DNA of 10,299 nt from an uncultured Chloroflexota bacterium (GTDB lineage: Bacteria > Chloroflexota > Limnocylindria > Limnocylindrales > Limnocylindraceae): assembly GCA_903944295.1 (NCBI GenBank), contig CAJARA010000045.1:1-10299 (forward strand), in the 5' to 3' direction. The notes beneath the pieces were generated by a model. The model saw only the letters and a program-made list of their open reading frames with translations, searched no databases and had not been told where the DNA came from. Every line of letters starts with the position of its first letter. Within the stretch, counting starts at the first letter, position 1. The translations under genes and the position numbers were made by a program. This document shows positions 1-7,480 of this stretch, one piece after another.

Positions 1-165
1 ACGTTGCGCCACTCGTTTGCGACGCACCTCCTTGATGGCGGCGCCGACCTTCGCGTGGTCCAAGAACTGCTCGGGCACGCTGATATCGCCACAACGCAGC
101 TCTACACGCACCTGCTTGGGAGCCACGTCCGTGACGCGTACAAGCGCGCCCACCCACGCGCCTAA
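1..165 (+). CDS. xerD: Site-specific tyrosine recombinase XerD, C-terminal end (5' truncated by window)
   Basis: The window opens inside this gene; 54 codons remain before TAA at 163-165. They form the end of the catalytic domain of a Xer tyrosine recombinase. The visible residues begin TLRHSFATHLL, with the catalytic Arg at visible residue 3, followed by LLGHADIATTQLYTH with the second conserved His at 26 and the nucleophilic Tyr at 35. XerC/XerD resolve chromosome dimers at dif during division. The assignment to XerD rather than XerC or an integrase rests on the QELLGHADI.TTQ.YTH wording and on scpA and scpB following directly, a recurrent arrangement of chromosome-maintenance genes. The active-site end is intact; the N-terminal SAM-like domain lies outside the window. 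Confidence 0.9.
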   Translation, partial: TLRHSFATHLLDGGADLRVVQELLGHADIATTQLYTHLLGSHVRDAYKRAHPRA

Positions 166-199
166 GCGGCTACCATCCACCTGATATGGGAGGGGAGAG

Positions 200-1057
200 A
201 TGAGCCGTTCGGTGATTGCAGAGGGGTTTGAACTTCCGGATCCCGCCGTTGCCGATATTGAGGGGGTCGTCTTCCGCCGCGAACAGGGGGGCCTCTTCGG
301 CCGCTCTCGCTCCTATGTGGCGCTCGGGGAGTTCAGCGGTCCGTATGGTCTCCTCTTGGCGCTCATCGAGCGCGACGAACTTGATGTCTGTCGCGTTCCG
401 CTCGCGCCGTTTGCCGACGAGTTCCTCCGCTTCTTCGCGGAGATCCCTGACGATCGCCTAGAGACGCTCTCAGCGTTCGTCTCGGTTGCGGCGCAGCTGA
501 TCGTGTTGAAGAGTCGCGCCCTCCTGCCACGACCGATCGCCGCAGCGGTGCTTGAGGCGAACGATCTTGATGATGTTGACGATGCGGTCGATCTGCGTGC
601 GCGGCTGGTGCGCTACCGCGTCTTCCGTGATGCTGCGCGCGTGCTCGGCGAGCGGATGCTGATGCCGCTCTGGCAGCGCGAGCAGCCGACGCGCCTCCTG
701 CCACAACCGAAGCCGGTCTTCACCGAGCCACTCGTTCCAGTGCAGTCTGATCCTCGTCGACTCGCTCGCGCGATGTCCAGGATCGCCGCGCGCCGACGTC
801 CACTCGCCGCGCTGGCAATGGCACCAGTCGGCCTGAAAGTCTCAATCAGCGACCGCCTCGCCGCGATCCGTGAAGCGGTGCGGCTCAACGGACTTGTTGG
901 TGTTGATTTGGAGACACTCCTCGGCGATCGTAAGGATCGCTCGTTCATTGCGGTGACCTTCCTCGCCCTCCTGGAGCTCTCAAAGCGCCATGAAGTTGAG
1001 GTGAGCCAGCAGACTCTCTGGGGACCGATCATCATTACCGAGCGCGCGAGCGCATAA
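200..1057 (+). CDS. scpA: Segregation and condensation protein A
   Basis: This is the kleisin subunit of the bacterial condensin SMC-ScpA-ScpB, which compacts and segregates the chromosome. The 285-residue protein has the family N-terminal SMC-binding region (FSGPYGLLLALIERDELDV, about residues 45-63, then an all-helical stretch ending LIVLKSRALLP near 101-110). It also has the typical C-terminal winged-helix region, FLALLELSKRHEVEVSQQ, near 254-271. The ATG at 200 follows a purine-rich Shine-Dalgarno stretch at 188-195. About 38 residues precede the conserved core, longer than in many ScpA proteins and of no clear function. The gene lies 34 bases after xerD and 30 before scpB, consistent with one transcript. 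Confidence 0.95.
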   Translation: MSRSVIAEGFELPDPAVADIEGVVFRREQGGLFGRSRSYVALGEFSGPYGLLLALIERDELDVCRVPLAPFADEFLRFFAEIPDDRLETLSAFVSVAAQLIVLKSRALLPRPIAAAVLEANDLDDVDDAVDLRARLVRYRVFRDAARVLGERMLMPLWQREQPTRLLPQPKPVFTEPLVPVQSDPRRLARAMSRIAARRRPLAALAMAPVGLKVSISDRLAAIREAVRLNGLVGVDLETLLGDRKDRSFIAVTFLALLELSKRHEVEVSQQTLWGPIIITERASA

Positions 1058-1087
1058 CAAGAGGGCGGCCATGCGAGAGGGGGAGCG

Positions 1088-1747
1088 ATGAGCGACGAGA
1101 AGCGCCAGGCGAAGGTGAGCCTCCCTGAGCGAACGCACCCCGCAACCGCGGCAGATCTCGAGGCACTCCTCTTCGTTGTTGATCGTCCTCTGACGCGCAA
1201 GGAGGCGGCGAAACTCCTTGAGGCGGATCGCGCCGCGTTCGATCGGCTCGTCACAGAACTACAGAAGAGCCTCACCAGCCGTGGGATCACCCTACTGACG
1301 CACGGCGATGAGCTGCAGCTGACGAGTGGCCCAGGGCAGGCGCGCGCCGTGTTGGCATGGATCGGCACTGGCGGTTCCGATATGACCGCAGCACCACTGG
1401 AGACGCTCACCGTGATCGCCTATCGGCAGCCGGTGACGAAGGCGGGGATTGAGGAGATCCGCGGCGTTGATGCTGACTACGGCCTTCGCGTCTTGCTTGA
1501 GCGCGGCCTCATTGAGGAGGTTGATCGCCTTGAGACTGCAGGGCGACCTCACCGTTACGCAACAACGCTCGAGTTCTTGCGGAAGTTTGGGCTCTCTTCG
1601 CTGACCGATCTCCCCGCACTTGAAGGGGATGCTGAATCACTCCTGCACCTACAGCTCGTGAGTGAAGCGCCAGGTAGTGGCGGGGCCGCAGATACGGACG
1701 ACGAGGGGCCAAGTTCGCCAGCTGGCGAAGGAGCACTCGCTGACTGA
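1088..1747 (+). CDS. scpB: Segregation and condensation protein B
   Basis: ScpB is the dimeric winged-helix partner of ScpA in the SMC complex. The 219-residue product carries the diagnostic ScpB core: LETLTVIAYRQPVTKAGIEE (residues 104-123) followed by IRGVDAD, LLERGLIEEV, then GRPHRYATTLEFLRKFGL (152-169) and LTDLPAL. The first winged helix is near residues 20-95. The ATG at 1088 is preceded by a GA-rich Shine-Dalgarno sequence around 1077-1085. The C-terminal tail after about residue 185 is acidic and low in complexity, and its coding sequence overlaps the upstream reading frame of the next gene. Neighbours and length fit the family well. Confidence 0.95.
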   Translation: MSDEKRQAKVSLPERTHPATAADLEALLFVVDRPLTRKEAAKLLEADRAAFDRLVTELQKSLTSRGITLLTHGDELQLTSGPGQARAVLAWIGTGGSDMTAAPLETLTVIAYRQPVTKAGIEEIRGVDADYGLRVLLERGLIEEVDRLETAGRPHRYATTLEFLRKFGLSSLTDLPALEGDAESLLHLQLVSEAPGSGGAADTDDEGPSSPAGEGALAD

Positions 1748-2567
1748 CCTCATTCGCGTCAACGTTCTCGTTGCCGAACGCTCTGGGCTCTCCCGCCGCG
1801 GCGCTGACGCCGCGATCGCCGCGCAACGCGTCACAAGCGCTGGGCGCAAGGTAGAGCTCGGCGAGCGCTTTGACCCCTCAACACCACTTGAGCTTGACGG
1901 TCAGGCGCTGCAAGCTCGTAGCGCACCTGCGGTCGACACGAGCGATCCACTCGGCGGCGCCGAACTTCTCGCCTGGCATAAGCCGTGGGGAGTGACCACC
2001 ACACACGCCGATCCACACGCTAAGATCACGCTGCCGCAGGCGCTGACGCCACACTTTGGCGAAGAGCGTGCGACACGCATGCTCTCTATCGGCCGGCTCG
2101 ACCGTGAGAGTGAGGGGCTGCTTCTGCTTACGCCAGAACGTCGACTCGTCTCACCAATTGCACATCCACGTGCTGGGCTCCAGCGCGGGTACGCGGTGAT
2201 GTGTGACCAGCCGCTCGGTCACGCAGAGCAGACACGACTTCGCGCGGGCATTCGCCTCACAGATGGCTGGGCGCGTGCGCTTGATGCGCGCGACATTCGA
2301 CCAGAAGACCAACTCCCAGCAGATGTGCTTGATGACGGGTCCGATCCCGCACAGTGGAGCTACATCGCACTTGGCGAAGGGCGTCATCATGAGGTTCGCC
2401 GCCTCTACGGCGCGATTAGCCGGCCGGTTCGTCGCCTGATCCGCATCTCCTTTGGCCCCGTCCATCTCGCAGGAATTCAGGTCGGCGCATCACGGCCGCT
2501 TGAGGGAGACGAGCGTAGGGAGCTCGGCAGCATCCTCCTTGCGGTCGGCAGCCGCGCTGCGGGCTGA
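1662..2567 (+). CDS. rluB: 23S rRNA pseudouridine synthase, RluB/RsuA family
   Basis: This is a predicted pseudouridine synthase of the RsuA/RluB/RluE/RluF group, modifying rRNA (23S if truly RluB). Residues are numbered from the GTG at 1662. An S4 RNA-binding domain covers about 30-80 (RSGLSRRGADAAIAAQRV). The catalytic domain has HKPWGVTTTHADP near 106-118, the catalytic GRLDRESEGLLLLT at 144-157 with Asp147, and a C-terminal EVRRLYG...RLIRISFGPVHL. The start is uncertain. GTG 1662 would overlap scpB by 86 bases and add an uncharacteristic leader of roughly 26 residues. No ATG, GTG or TTG occurs in frame close before the S4 domain. A CTG at 1740, six bases after AAGGAG (1728-1733) and overlapping the scpB stop, would give the usual family N-terminus. 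xerD-scpA-scpB-rluB is a recurring gene order. Confidence 0.9.
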   Translation: MKRQVVAGPQIRTTRGQVRQLAKEHSLTDLIRVNVLVAERSGLSRRGADAAIAAQRVTSAGRKVELGERFDPSTPLELDGQALQARSAPAVDTSDPLGGAELLAWHKPWGVTTTHADPHAKITLPQALTPHFGEERATRMLSIGRLDRESEGLLLLTPERRLVSPIAHPRAGLQRGYAVMCDQPLGHAEQTRLRAGIRLTDGWARALDARDIRPEDQLPADVLDDGSDPAQWSYIALGEGRHHEVRRLYGAISRPVRRLIRISFGPVHLAGIQVGASRPLEGDERRELGSILLAVGSRAAG

Positions 2568-2579
2568 GCGAGTGCGACG

Positions 2580-3266
2580 ATGACACAGGTTGCAATTGAT
2601 GGGCCCGCCTCAAGCGGGAAGAGCAGTGTCGGCACACGCGTTGCCGCAGAACTCGGCTACGGCTTCCTTGACACTGGGCTGCTGTACAGAGCTGTCACAC
2701 GTGCAGCGCTCGATGCTGGCGCGCAGCTTGATGCGTTGACTAGCGCTGACGCGTTGAGTGCGGCGCAGATTGATCAGGCCGTGCAACTCGCGCACCTTAC
2801 CGACGTTGACCTAGAGAGCGGCGGCGCATCAATTATTGTTGACGACCGAAGCTTTGCAGCGAGTGAACTTGAGAGCGATGCGGTTGAGCGAGCGGTTGCC
2901 GCTGTTGCCGCGCTCCCCGATGTACGTGCCGCACTGCGTACGATTCAACGCGAGATCGCGATGCGTGGTGGCGTGGTCTTAGCAGGGCGAGATATTGGGA
3001 CGGTTGTCTATCCAGAGGCGCGCCATAAGTTCTTCCTTGACGCCTCTGCTGAGGCGAGGGCGCTGCGCCGGGCGCTGCAGCGTGGCTATGCTGCTGATTC
3101 AGTCGAACATCACGAAGCACTGCGGAGTCTGGTGGCACGAGATCAGGAGGATCGCACGCGAACCGTTGCGCCACTGCGTGCCGCTGATGATGCGCAGATC
3201 ATCATGACCGACGATCTCGGACTTACCGACGTGGTAGATCTGATCGTGCGCCAGGTTCGTCGCTAG
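2580..3266 (+). CDS. cmk: Cytidylate kinase
   Basis: This enzyme phosphorylates CMP and dCMP with ATP to supply CDP/dCDP for nucleic acids and for CDP-lipid synthesis. The 228-residue protein begins with the P-loop GPASSGKS (residues 8-15) and the family sequence GFLDTGLLYRAVTRAAL. The CMP-kinase signature GRDIGTVVYPEARHKFFLDA lies near 140-159 and is followed by the Arg-rich lid. Length matches bacterial Cmk. The ATG at 2580 sits 12 bases after the rluB stop with only a weak GAGCGAG-like Shine-Dalgarno sequence, so translation may be coupled to the gene before it. plsC follows after 7 bases. Cmk is not fused to Der here, unlike in many Actinobacteria. Confidence 0.95.
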   Translation: MTQVAIDGPASSGKSSVGTRVAAELGYGFLDTGLLYRAVTRAALDAGAQLDALTSADALSAAQIDQAVQLAHLTDVDLESGGASIIVDDRSFAASELESDAVERAVAAVAALPDVRAALRTIQREIAMRGGVVLAGRDIGTVVYPEARHKFFLDASAEARALRRALQRGYAADSVEHHEALRSLVARDQEDRTRTVAPLRAADDAQIIMTDDLGLTDVVDLIVRQVRR

Positions 3267-3273
3267 CGCACAG

Positions 3274-3927
3274 ATGGGGTTGGAGCGTCCACCACTCGGC
3301 ATGCGCCTCTCCGACGCATTCGGCGCATGGGTCATTCGGCGCCTTGCACGTGAGGTGATCGTGGAAGGGATGGAGCACCTTCCGCGCGAAGGCGGCGTCA
3401 TCCTTGCCGGCAACCACATCTCTTGGGTTGATCCTGTCTTTCTCGCCTGTTGGCTCACGCCGGCAACGGGACGCGCCATCAACTGGATGGGGAAGGCGGA
3501 GGCGCTGCGTTGGCCACTCCTCGGGAGCTTTCTGCGCATCAATGGTGTCTTCGGAGTGCGCAGGGGGAGCGCCGATCTTGAAGCCTTCCGCCTAGCGGAG
3601 GGTGTGCTGCGTAGCGGCCAGGTGCTCGGCATCTATCCAGAGGGGACACGCTCGCGTGACGGGCGTATCGGTGAATTCCGTGATGGCGTTGCACTGTTGG
3701 CGCTGCGCAGCGGCGTACCGGTCCTCCCCGTTGCGGTGAGCGGCACGGAGCGGATGTGGGCACCAGGCGCACTGATCCCACGCCGCGTCGATCGCGTGCG
3801 TCTGACGATCGGCGCACCACTCCACTTCACGCACCCAGTGGGGGAGCGCCCGCAGCTCGCCACGGTGAGCGGAGCGATCCACGACGCAGTTGCAGCCCTC
3901 CTCCCAGCTGACTACCGCCGCCACTAG
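3274..3927 (+). CDS. plsC: 1-acyl-sn-glycerol-3-phosphate acyltransferase
   Basis: This membrane-associated enzyme adds the second acyl chain to lysophosphatidic acid, giving phosphatidic acid. All four acyltransferase motifs are visible in the 217 residues: NHISWVD with the His48/Asp53 catalytic pair; VFGVRRG at 92-98; YPEGTRSRDG at 121-130 (glycerol-phosphate binding); and VPVLPVAV at 148-155. The start is uncertain: the ATG at 3274 is close behind the cmk stop and lacks a clear Shine-Dalgarno sequence, while the ATG at 3301 would remove nine weakly conserved residues. The cmk-plsC-ispH order is seen in several Gram-positive and related lineages. GpsA, three genes on, makes the glycerol-3-phosphate that feeds the same pathway. 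Confidence 0.92.
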   Translation: MGLERPPLGMRLSDAFGAWVIRRLAREVIVEGMEHLPREGGVILAGNHISWVDPVFLACWLTPATGRAINWMGKAEALRWPLLGSFLRINGVFGVRRGSADLEAFRLAEGVLRSGQVLGIYPEGTRSRDGRIGEFRDGVALLALRSGVPVLPVAVSGTERMWAPGALIPRRVDRVRLTIGAPLHFTHPVGERPQLATVSGAIHDAVAALLPADYRRH

Positions 3928-3929
3928 CC

Positions 3930-3947
3930 GCAGGGTTTCGTCCCTGC
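3930..3947 (+). other. Hairpin 1 in the plsC-ispH gap
   Basis: GCAGGG (3930-3935) pairs perfectly with CCCTGC (3942-3947) across a six-base loop, starting three bases after the plsC stop. There is no T-run after it, so it is not a classic intrinsic terminator. It could protect the 3' end of the plsC message or, with the next hairpin, cause transcription to pause. Confidence 0.5.
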
Positions 3948-3948
3948 C

Positions 3949-3967
3949 GGGGGCTCAGGGAGCCTCC
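3949..3967 (+). other. Hairpin 2 in the plsC-ispH gap
   Basis: GGGGGCTC (3949-3956) pairs with GAGCCTCC (3960-3967), eight pairs including one G-T, closing a three-base AGG loop. It follows hairpin 1 after a single base. No T-run follows. The two hairpins occupy most of the only sizeable gap in the housekeeping run and may mark a transcript boundary. Confidence 0.5.
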
Positions 3968-4014
3968 TGCGCGCCGTCTGATACGTGGCTGGGACTCTGA
4001 GGAGCCGACTAGGG

Positions 4015-4020
4015 GATAAT
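4015..4020 (+). promoter_or_regulatory. Candidate -10 box for ispH (possible leaderless start)
   Basis: GATAAT matches the -10 consensus at five of six positions and ends six bases before the ATG at 4027. Transcription starting about seven bases downstream would begin at or very near the ATG, giving a leaderless message. No TTGACA-like -35 box is visible at 16-18 bases upstream. An AGGGG at 4011-4015 is about 11 bases from the ATG, rather far for a good ribosome binding site. The call is tentative. Confidence 0.35.
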
Positions 4021-4026
4021 CGCCGC

Positions 4027-4983
4027 ATGGGAAGCGTTGAGAGCATCAGTATCGCCCGCCGCACTGGCGTCTGCTATGGCGTCCGCGAGGCGATTGACAA
4101 GGCGAAGCTTGCGAGTGCGGAGGGGAAGGCGACCCATACGCTCGGCCACGTGGTGCACAACGAGGGGCTGATTGCTGACCTGCATCAGCGCGGCATTGAG
4201 AACGTTGAGAGCCTCGATCAGGTGCAGGAGGGTGCGGCGGTGGTGATCCGCGCGCATGGCGTCACCCCTGAAGTGCTGGAGCGTGCAGCGAGTCGCGGCC
4301 TTGAGGTGATCGATGGGACCTGCACCTGGGTGATGCAGGAGCATCGTGAACTGGCGAAGCTGGTGGATGAGGGGTACGACATCGTCCTCCTTGGAACGCC
4401 GCACCATCCGGAGGTTGTTGGGCTCCTTGGATTCGCGCCGGACGCGATTCTGGTGGACGAAGAGGAGGACTGGGTCAAGATCCCGCGCCGAAAGCGGATG
4501 GCGCTGATCACGCAGTCAACGCAACCGCCATGGAAGTTTGAGCGCCTCGCCGCCTTCATGGTCTCACGCTGCCACGAACTCAAGGTAGTCAACACAGTCT
4601 GCCCTGTGACGATCCGTCGTCAAGAGGACACGCTGGAGGCGGCGCGAGCGGTTGACCTGATGGTCGTTGTTGGTGGAAGCAAGAGTGCCAACACGAAAGA
4701 GCTGACGCGACTCTGCGAGATTAATGGGACGCGTGCACTCCAGATTGAATCCGCCAAGGATCTCACCGATGCGACAATGTTTTCTGGCGTGAAGCGTGTG
4801 GGGGTAACTGGTGGCACGAGTACCCCAATTGAAGACCTTGAAGTGGTCGCACGGACCATTGCTCATCTCGCTGGCACGGAGGGCATTAAGGCGAAGGCGG
4901 CAGAGATTGCGCATGAAGCGCTCGCCGCCGCCGCAACGCCCCAGTACCGCACCACATCGCTTAGCACTTCGGACGCCACGTGA
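4027..4983 (+). CDS. ispH: 4-hydroxy-3-methylbut-2-enyl diphosphate reductase
   Basis: This [4Fe-4S] enzyme performs the last step of the MEP pathway, reducing HMBPP to IPP and DMAPP. From ATG 4027 the protein has 318 residues, close to the usual length. A GTG at 3985 would add 14 unconserved residues. The three cluster cysteines are present in context: Cys16 in TGVCYGV, Cys99 in DGTCTWV and Cys192 in NTVCPVTIRRQ. Substrate-binding and catalytic residues are also seen: HN in GHVVHNE near 40-46, AHGV near 76, HHPEVVG with the catalytic Glu near 129, ITQST, and TGGTSTP near 261-267. Its product supplies carotenoid and retinal precursors for the locus at the right. It overlaps der by four bases. 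Confidence 0.94.
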   Translation: MGSVESISIARRTGVCYGVREAIDKAKLASAEGKATHTLGHVVHNEGLIADLHQRGIENVESLDQVQEGAAVVIRAHGVTPEVLERAASRGLEVIDGTCTWVMQEHRELAKLVDEGYDIVLLGTPHHPEVVGLLGFAPDAILVDEEEDWVKIPRRKRMALITQSTQPPWKFERLAAFMVSRCHELKVVNTVCPVTIRRQEDTLEAARAVDLMVVVGGSKSANTKELTRLCEINGTRALQIESAKDLTDATMFSGVKRVGVTGGTSTPIEDLEVVARTIAHLAGTEGIKAKAAEIAHEALAAAATPQYRTTSLSTSDAT

Positions 4984-6416
4984 CCCGGCGCTCTGAGCGC
5001 GCAGGGAGCGCGGTGGAAGAGATCACGCAGGAGCGACTGCCGCTCGTTGCACTGGTTGGTCGACCGAACGTTGGGAAGAGCACACTCTTCAATCGTTTTG
5101 TTGGCGAGCGCCGCGCGGTGGTTGAGGATCGTGCCGGCACAACGCGCGACCGGCTGATCGCGATTGCCGACTGGAACGGCTTCCGCTTCCGCCTTGTTGA
5201 TACTGGTGGGATGCAGCCGTCGCAAGGCGACGTGATTGACGTTGCGGTACAGGATCAGGCGCGGATGGCAGTAACGAACGCCGATCTCATCATCCTGGTT
5301 GTAGATGCTGCAACCGGCCCAAACCCAGGCGACGCCGAGGTGGCGCTACTGCTGCGCAAGAGCGGGAAGCCGATCCTCCTCGCCGCGAACAAGGCAGACA
5401 ACATTGATCGCGAGCGTGCCTCGCACGAGTTTGCTTCGCTCGGCTTTGATGCAATCTATCCAGTCAGCGCGCAGCACGGGATCGGCTCGGGCGACCTGCT
5501 CGACGTACTCATTGAGAGCCTGCGCGGCCTCCCCGCGGAGAGCGGCGTGCAGACACGTGAAGGTGAGGTAACGGTTGCGATTGTTGGTCGCCCAAACGTT
5601 GGTAAGTCGAGCCTGCTGAACCAGCTCCTCGGTGAGGAGCGGACGGTGGTGAGCAATGTGCCAGGAACGACGCGTGACGCGATTGACGACCAGATTGAAC
5701 ATGCTGGTCGTCACATCACGCTGGTTGACACCGCAGGGATCAAGCGCCGTGGCAAGATCGCCTCAGGGCCTGTTGCAGAAAAATACGCCACCGTTCGTTC
5801 GGTCGCGGCCCTTGACCGAGCCGATGTTGCGCTGCTGATCATTGACGCATCAACCGGACTTCAGGCGCAGGACCTTCATGTTGCGGGTTCGGTGATCGAC
5901 GCTGGGAAGGGGCTCGTGATCGTGATGAATAAGTGGGACCTGGTTGATAAGGATGGTTTCACCTTTGACACGGCGATGGGCCTGATTCGCCGCCAGGCGC
6001 CCTTCCTTGACTTTGCGACGATCGTCTCCATCTCTGCGCTGACCGGACTTCGCGCCACGAAGGTGCTTGATGCGGCGATTGCGGCGGCTGACGCGCGGCA
6101 GCTTCGCATCCCAACAGGCGCGTTGAATCGCCTTGTCGCCGAGGCGGTCGCGCGGCAGGGGCCGGTGCATAGTGGGAGTAAGCGACCGAAGATCCTTTAC
6201 GCGGCGCAGGCGGCCACGCCGCCTCCCACCTTCGTCCTCTTCGCCCGCAACGCGGCGCAGGTGCACTTCAGTTGGCAGCGCTTCCTTGAGAATCAGATTC
6301 GTGAGCGCTACCCGCTCAACGGCACGCCGATTCGGATCGTGGTGCGTGAGCGCTCCGCCGAAGAGGGTCGTGAGCGTGGCAAGGGTGGCGGGCGCACCGG
6401 AGGCGGCTCTCGATGA
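4980..6416 (+). CDS. der: Ribosome biogenesis GTPase Der (EngA)
   Basis: Der is a tandem-GTPase protein needed for assembly of the 50S subunit. Domain 1 shows GRPNVGKS (27-34), DTGG near 74-77 and NKAD (137-140). Domain 2 shows GRPNVGKS (203-210), VPGTTRD, DTAGIKRRGK near 250-259 and NKWD (317-320). The C-terminal KH-like domain contains the family motif NQIRERYPLNGTPIRIVVRER. The protein ends in a Gly/Arg/Lys-rich tail (ERGKGGGRTGGGSR). The 478-residue length is normal for the family. The start is either GTG 4980, which overlaps the ispH stop (GTGA), or GTG 5013, which has AGGGAG at 5003-5008 and removes 11 residues. The 3' end overlaps gpsA by four bases (ATGA). Confidence 0.96.
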   Translation: MTRRSERAGSAVEEITQERLPLVALVGRPNVGKSTLFNRFVGERRAVVEDRAGTTRDRLIAIADWNGFRFRLVDTGGMQPSQGDVIDVAVQDQARMAVTNADLIILVVDAATGPNPGDAEVALLLRKSGKPILLAANKADNIDRERASHEFASLGFDAIYPVSAQHGIGSGDLLDVLIESLRGLPAESGVQTREGEVTVAIVGRPNVGKSSLLNQLLGEERTVVSNVPGTTRDAIDDQIEHAGRHITLVDTAGIKRRGKIASGPVAEKYATVRSVAALDRADVALLIIDASTGLQAQDLHVAGSVIDAGKGLVIVMNKWDLVDKDGFTFDTAMGLIRRQAPFLDFATIVSISALTGLRATKVLDAAIAAADARQLRIPTGALNRLVAEAVARQGPVHSGSKRPKILYAAQAATPPPTFVLFARNAAQVHFSWQRFLENQIRERYPLNGTPIRIVVRERSAEEGRERGKGGGRTGGGSR

Positions 6417-7411
6417 TTCGCATCCTTGGCGCTGGAGCCTGGGGAACCGCACTCGCCGCACTCTGGAGCCATCCGCAAGAAGGCACACCCACCGCCGAGA
6501 TTGAGCTGATCGCACACACCGCCACTGAGGCGGCGGCGATCTCCACAAGTCATCAGAATTCCCGCCGTCTCGCTGGCGTCACGCTCTCCCCATCGGTTCG
6601 CGTGCGCTCCACTGAAGAAGAGCTCGCTCCACTCGGCGCAGGAGATCTCCTGGTGATCGCCGTGCCATCCGATGCAATTCCACGCGCCCTGCCGCGCGCA
6701 GGTGCTGGTGCCGCGAAGATCGTGATCGCCTCCAAGGGGCTCAGCCGTGAAGGGGAGCGCACTTCGGAGTCTGCGGCTGCCGCAGGAGCTAATCCAGCAT
6801 CCATCCTCATCCTCTCTGGGCCGAACCTTGCAGGCGAGATCGCCGCAGGGAAGCCAGCCGCAGCGGTACTCGCCGCACGTGGTGAAGGCCGCGACGCAGT
6901 GCTGCAACTCTTGGCTCGCCCAACCTTCCGCCTCTACTTGAGCGATGACCCGATCGGCGTTGAGATCTCAGGATCACTGAAGAATGTGCTCGCAATCGCC
7001 GTGAGCGGTATCCGCTCACTCGGCTACGGCGAGAACGCCGCCGCCGCCCTCTTAGCGCGTGGCGTTGCGGAGATGGCGCGCCTCGCTGAGGCGTGCGGTG
7101 GACGGAGCGAAACCGCCTTCGGGCTTGCTGGCGTTGGTGACCTTGCGCTCACCGCATCAAACACCGGTTCGCGCAACGCACGCCTTGGTGAGCTGCTCGC
7201 CGCTGGAATGCCCGTCGCTGCCGCCGTGGAGAAGATCGGTGCAACCGTTGAAGGGATCCCTACCGCGCATGGCGCACTACAGCTCGCCGCAAAGCTCGGC
7301 GTGGAGATCCCCATCACCGCCGCGGTGGTTGCCGCACTTGAACATGGCGTTTCAATTGAGCGTCTCGCCCAAGGGCTGTTGGGCCGCGCTCCAACAGGGG
7401 AGTGGCACTAA
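6413..7411 (+). CDS. gpsA: Glycerol-3-phosphate dehydrogenase [NAD(P)+]
   Basis: GpsA reduces dihydroxyacetone phosphate to sn-glycerol-3-phosphate, the backbone of phospholipids. The 332-residue product begins with the dinucleotide-binding GAGAWGTA (6-13). It then has ASKG (Lys108), SGPNLAGEIAAGKPAA (135-150), the catalytic-lysine region SLKNVLAIAVSGI (Lys190), and the family signature GVGDLALTASNTGSRN (240-255) with Asp243 and Arg254/Asn255. Length is typical. The ATG at 6413 overlaps the der stop, indicating translational coupling. There is no plsY between der and gpsA, although Chloroflexus-type genomes often have one there. It is the last protein gene of the housekeeping run. Confidence 0.95.
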   Translation: MIRILGAGAWGTALAALWSHPQEGTPTAEIELIAHTATEAAAISTSHQNSRRLAGVTLSPSVRVRSTEEELAPLGAGDLLVIAVPSDAIPRALPRAGAGAAKIVIASKGLSREGERTSESAAAAGANPASILILSGPNLAGEIAAGKPAAAVLAARGEGRDAVLQLLARPTFRLYLSDDPIGVEISGSLKNVLAIAVSGIRSLGYGENAAAALLARGVAEMARLAEACGGRSETAFGLAGVGDLALTASNTGSRNARLGELLAAGMPVAAAVEKIGATVEGIPTAHGALQLAAKLGVEIPITAAVVAALEHGVSIERLAQGLLGRAPTGEWH

Positions 7412-7428
7412 CCACTCACGGTGAGCGC

Positions 7429-7437
7429 TGCTAGAAT
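7429..7437 (+). promoter_or_regulatory. Extended -10 promoter element for tRNA-Pro
   Basis: TGC-TAGAAT matches an extended -10 element (TGn before a 5/6 match to TATAAT). Transcription would begin around 7444, about 27 bases before the mature tRNA. No good -35 box is present at the expected distance, which is tolerated for extended -10 promoters. It lies 18-26 bases after the gpsA stop, so the tRNA may also be read from the upstream operon. Confidence 0.45.
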
Positions 7438-7452
7438 CTCGGCTCACAAATC

Positions 7453-7480
7453 AAACGGAGCGTAGTTAAACGGAGCGTAG
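7453..7480 (+). repeat. Tandem 13-bp repeat duplicating the tRNA 5' end
   Basis: AAACGGAGCGTAG occurs at 7453-7465 and again at 7468-7480, a 15-base period. The second copy contains the first ten bases of the mature tRNA-Pro (CGGAGCGTAG, 7471-7480). The first copy, in the leader, is therefore an exact duplicate of the tRNA acceptor 5' strand plus three flanking bases. Confidence 0.85.

Noticed and set aside
613..1410. A 265-codon minus-strand open frame across scpA and scpB
   Set aside because: Ser/Arg/Ala-rich, no recognisable domain, and it lies opposite two clearly real genes; long shadow frames are expected at this GC content.
3099..3632. A 177-codon minus-strand frame across cmk and plsC
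   Set aside because: Composition is Arg/Ser/Pro-rich and it is antisense to two conserved enzymes with intact motifs.
6308..6907. A 199-codon minus-strand frame opposite der and gpsA
   Set aside because: No family resemblance; the opposite strand encodes the conserved Der C-terminus and GpsA nucleotide-binding region.
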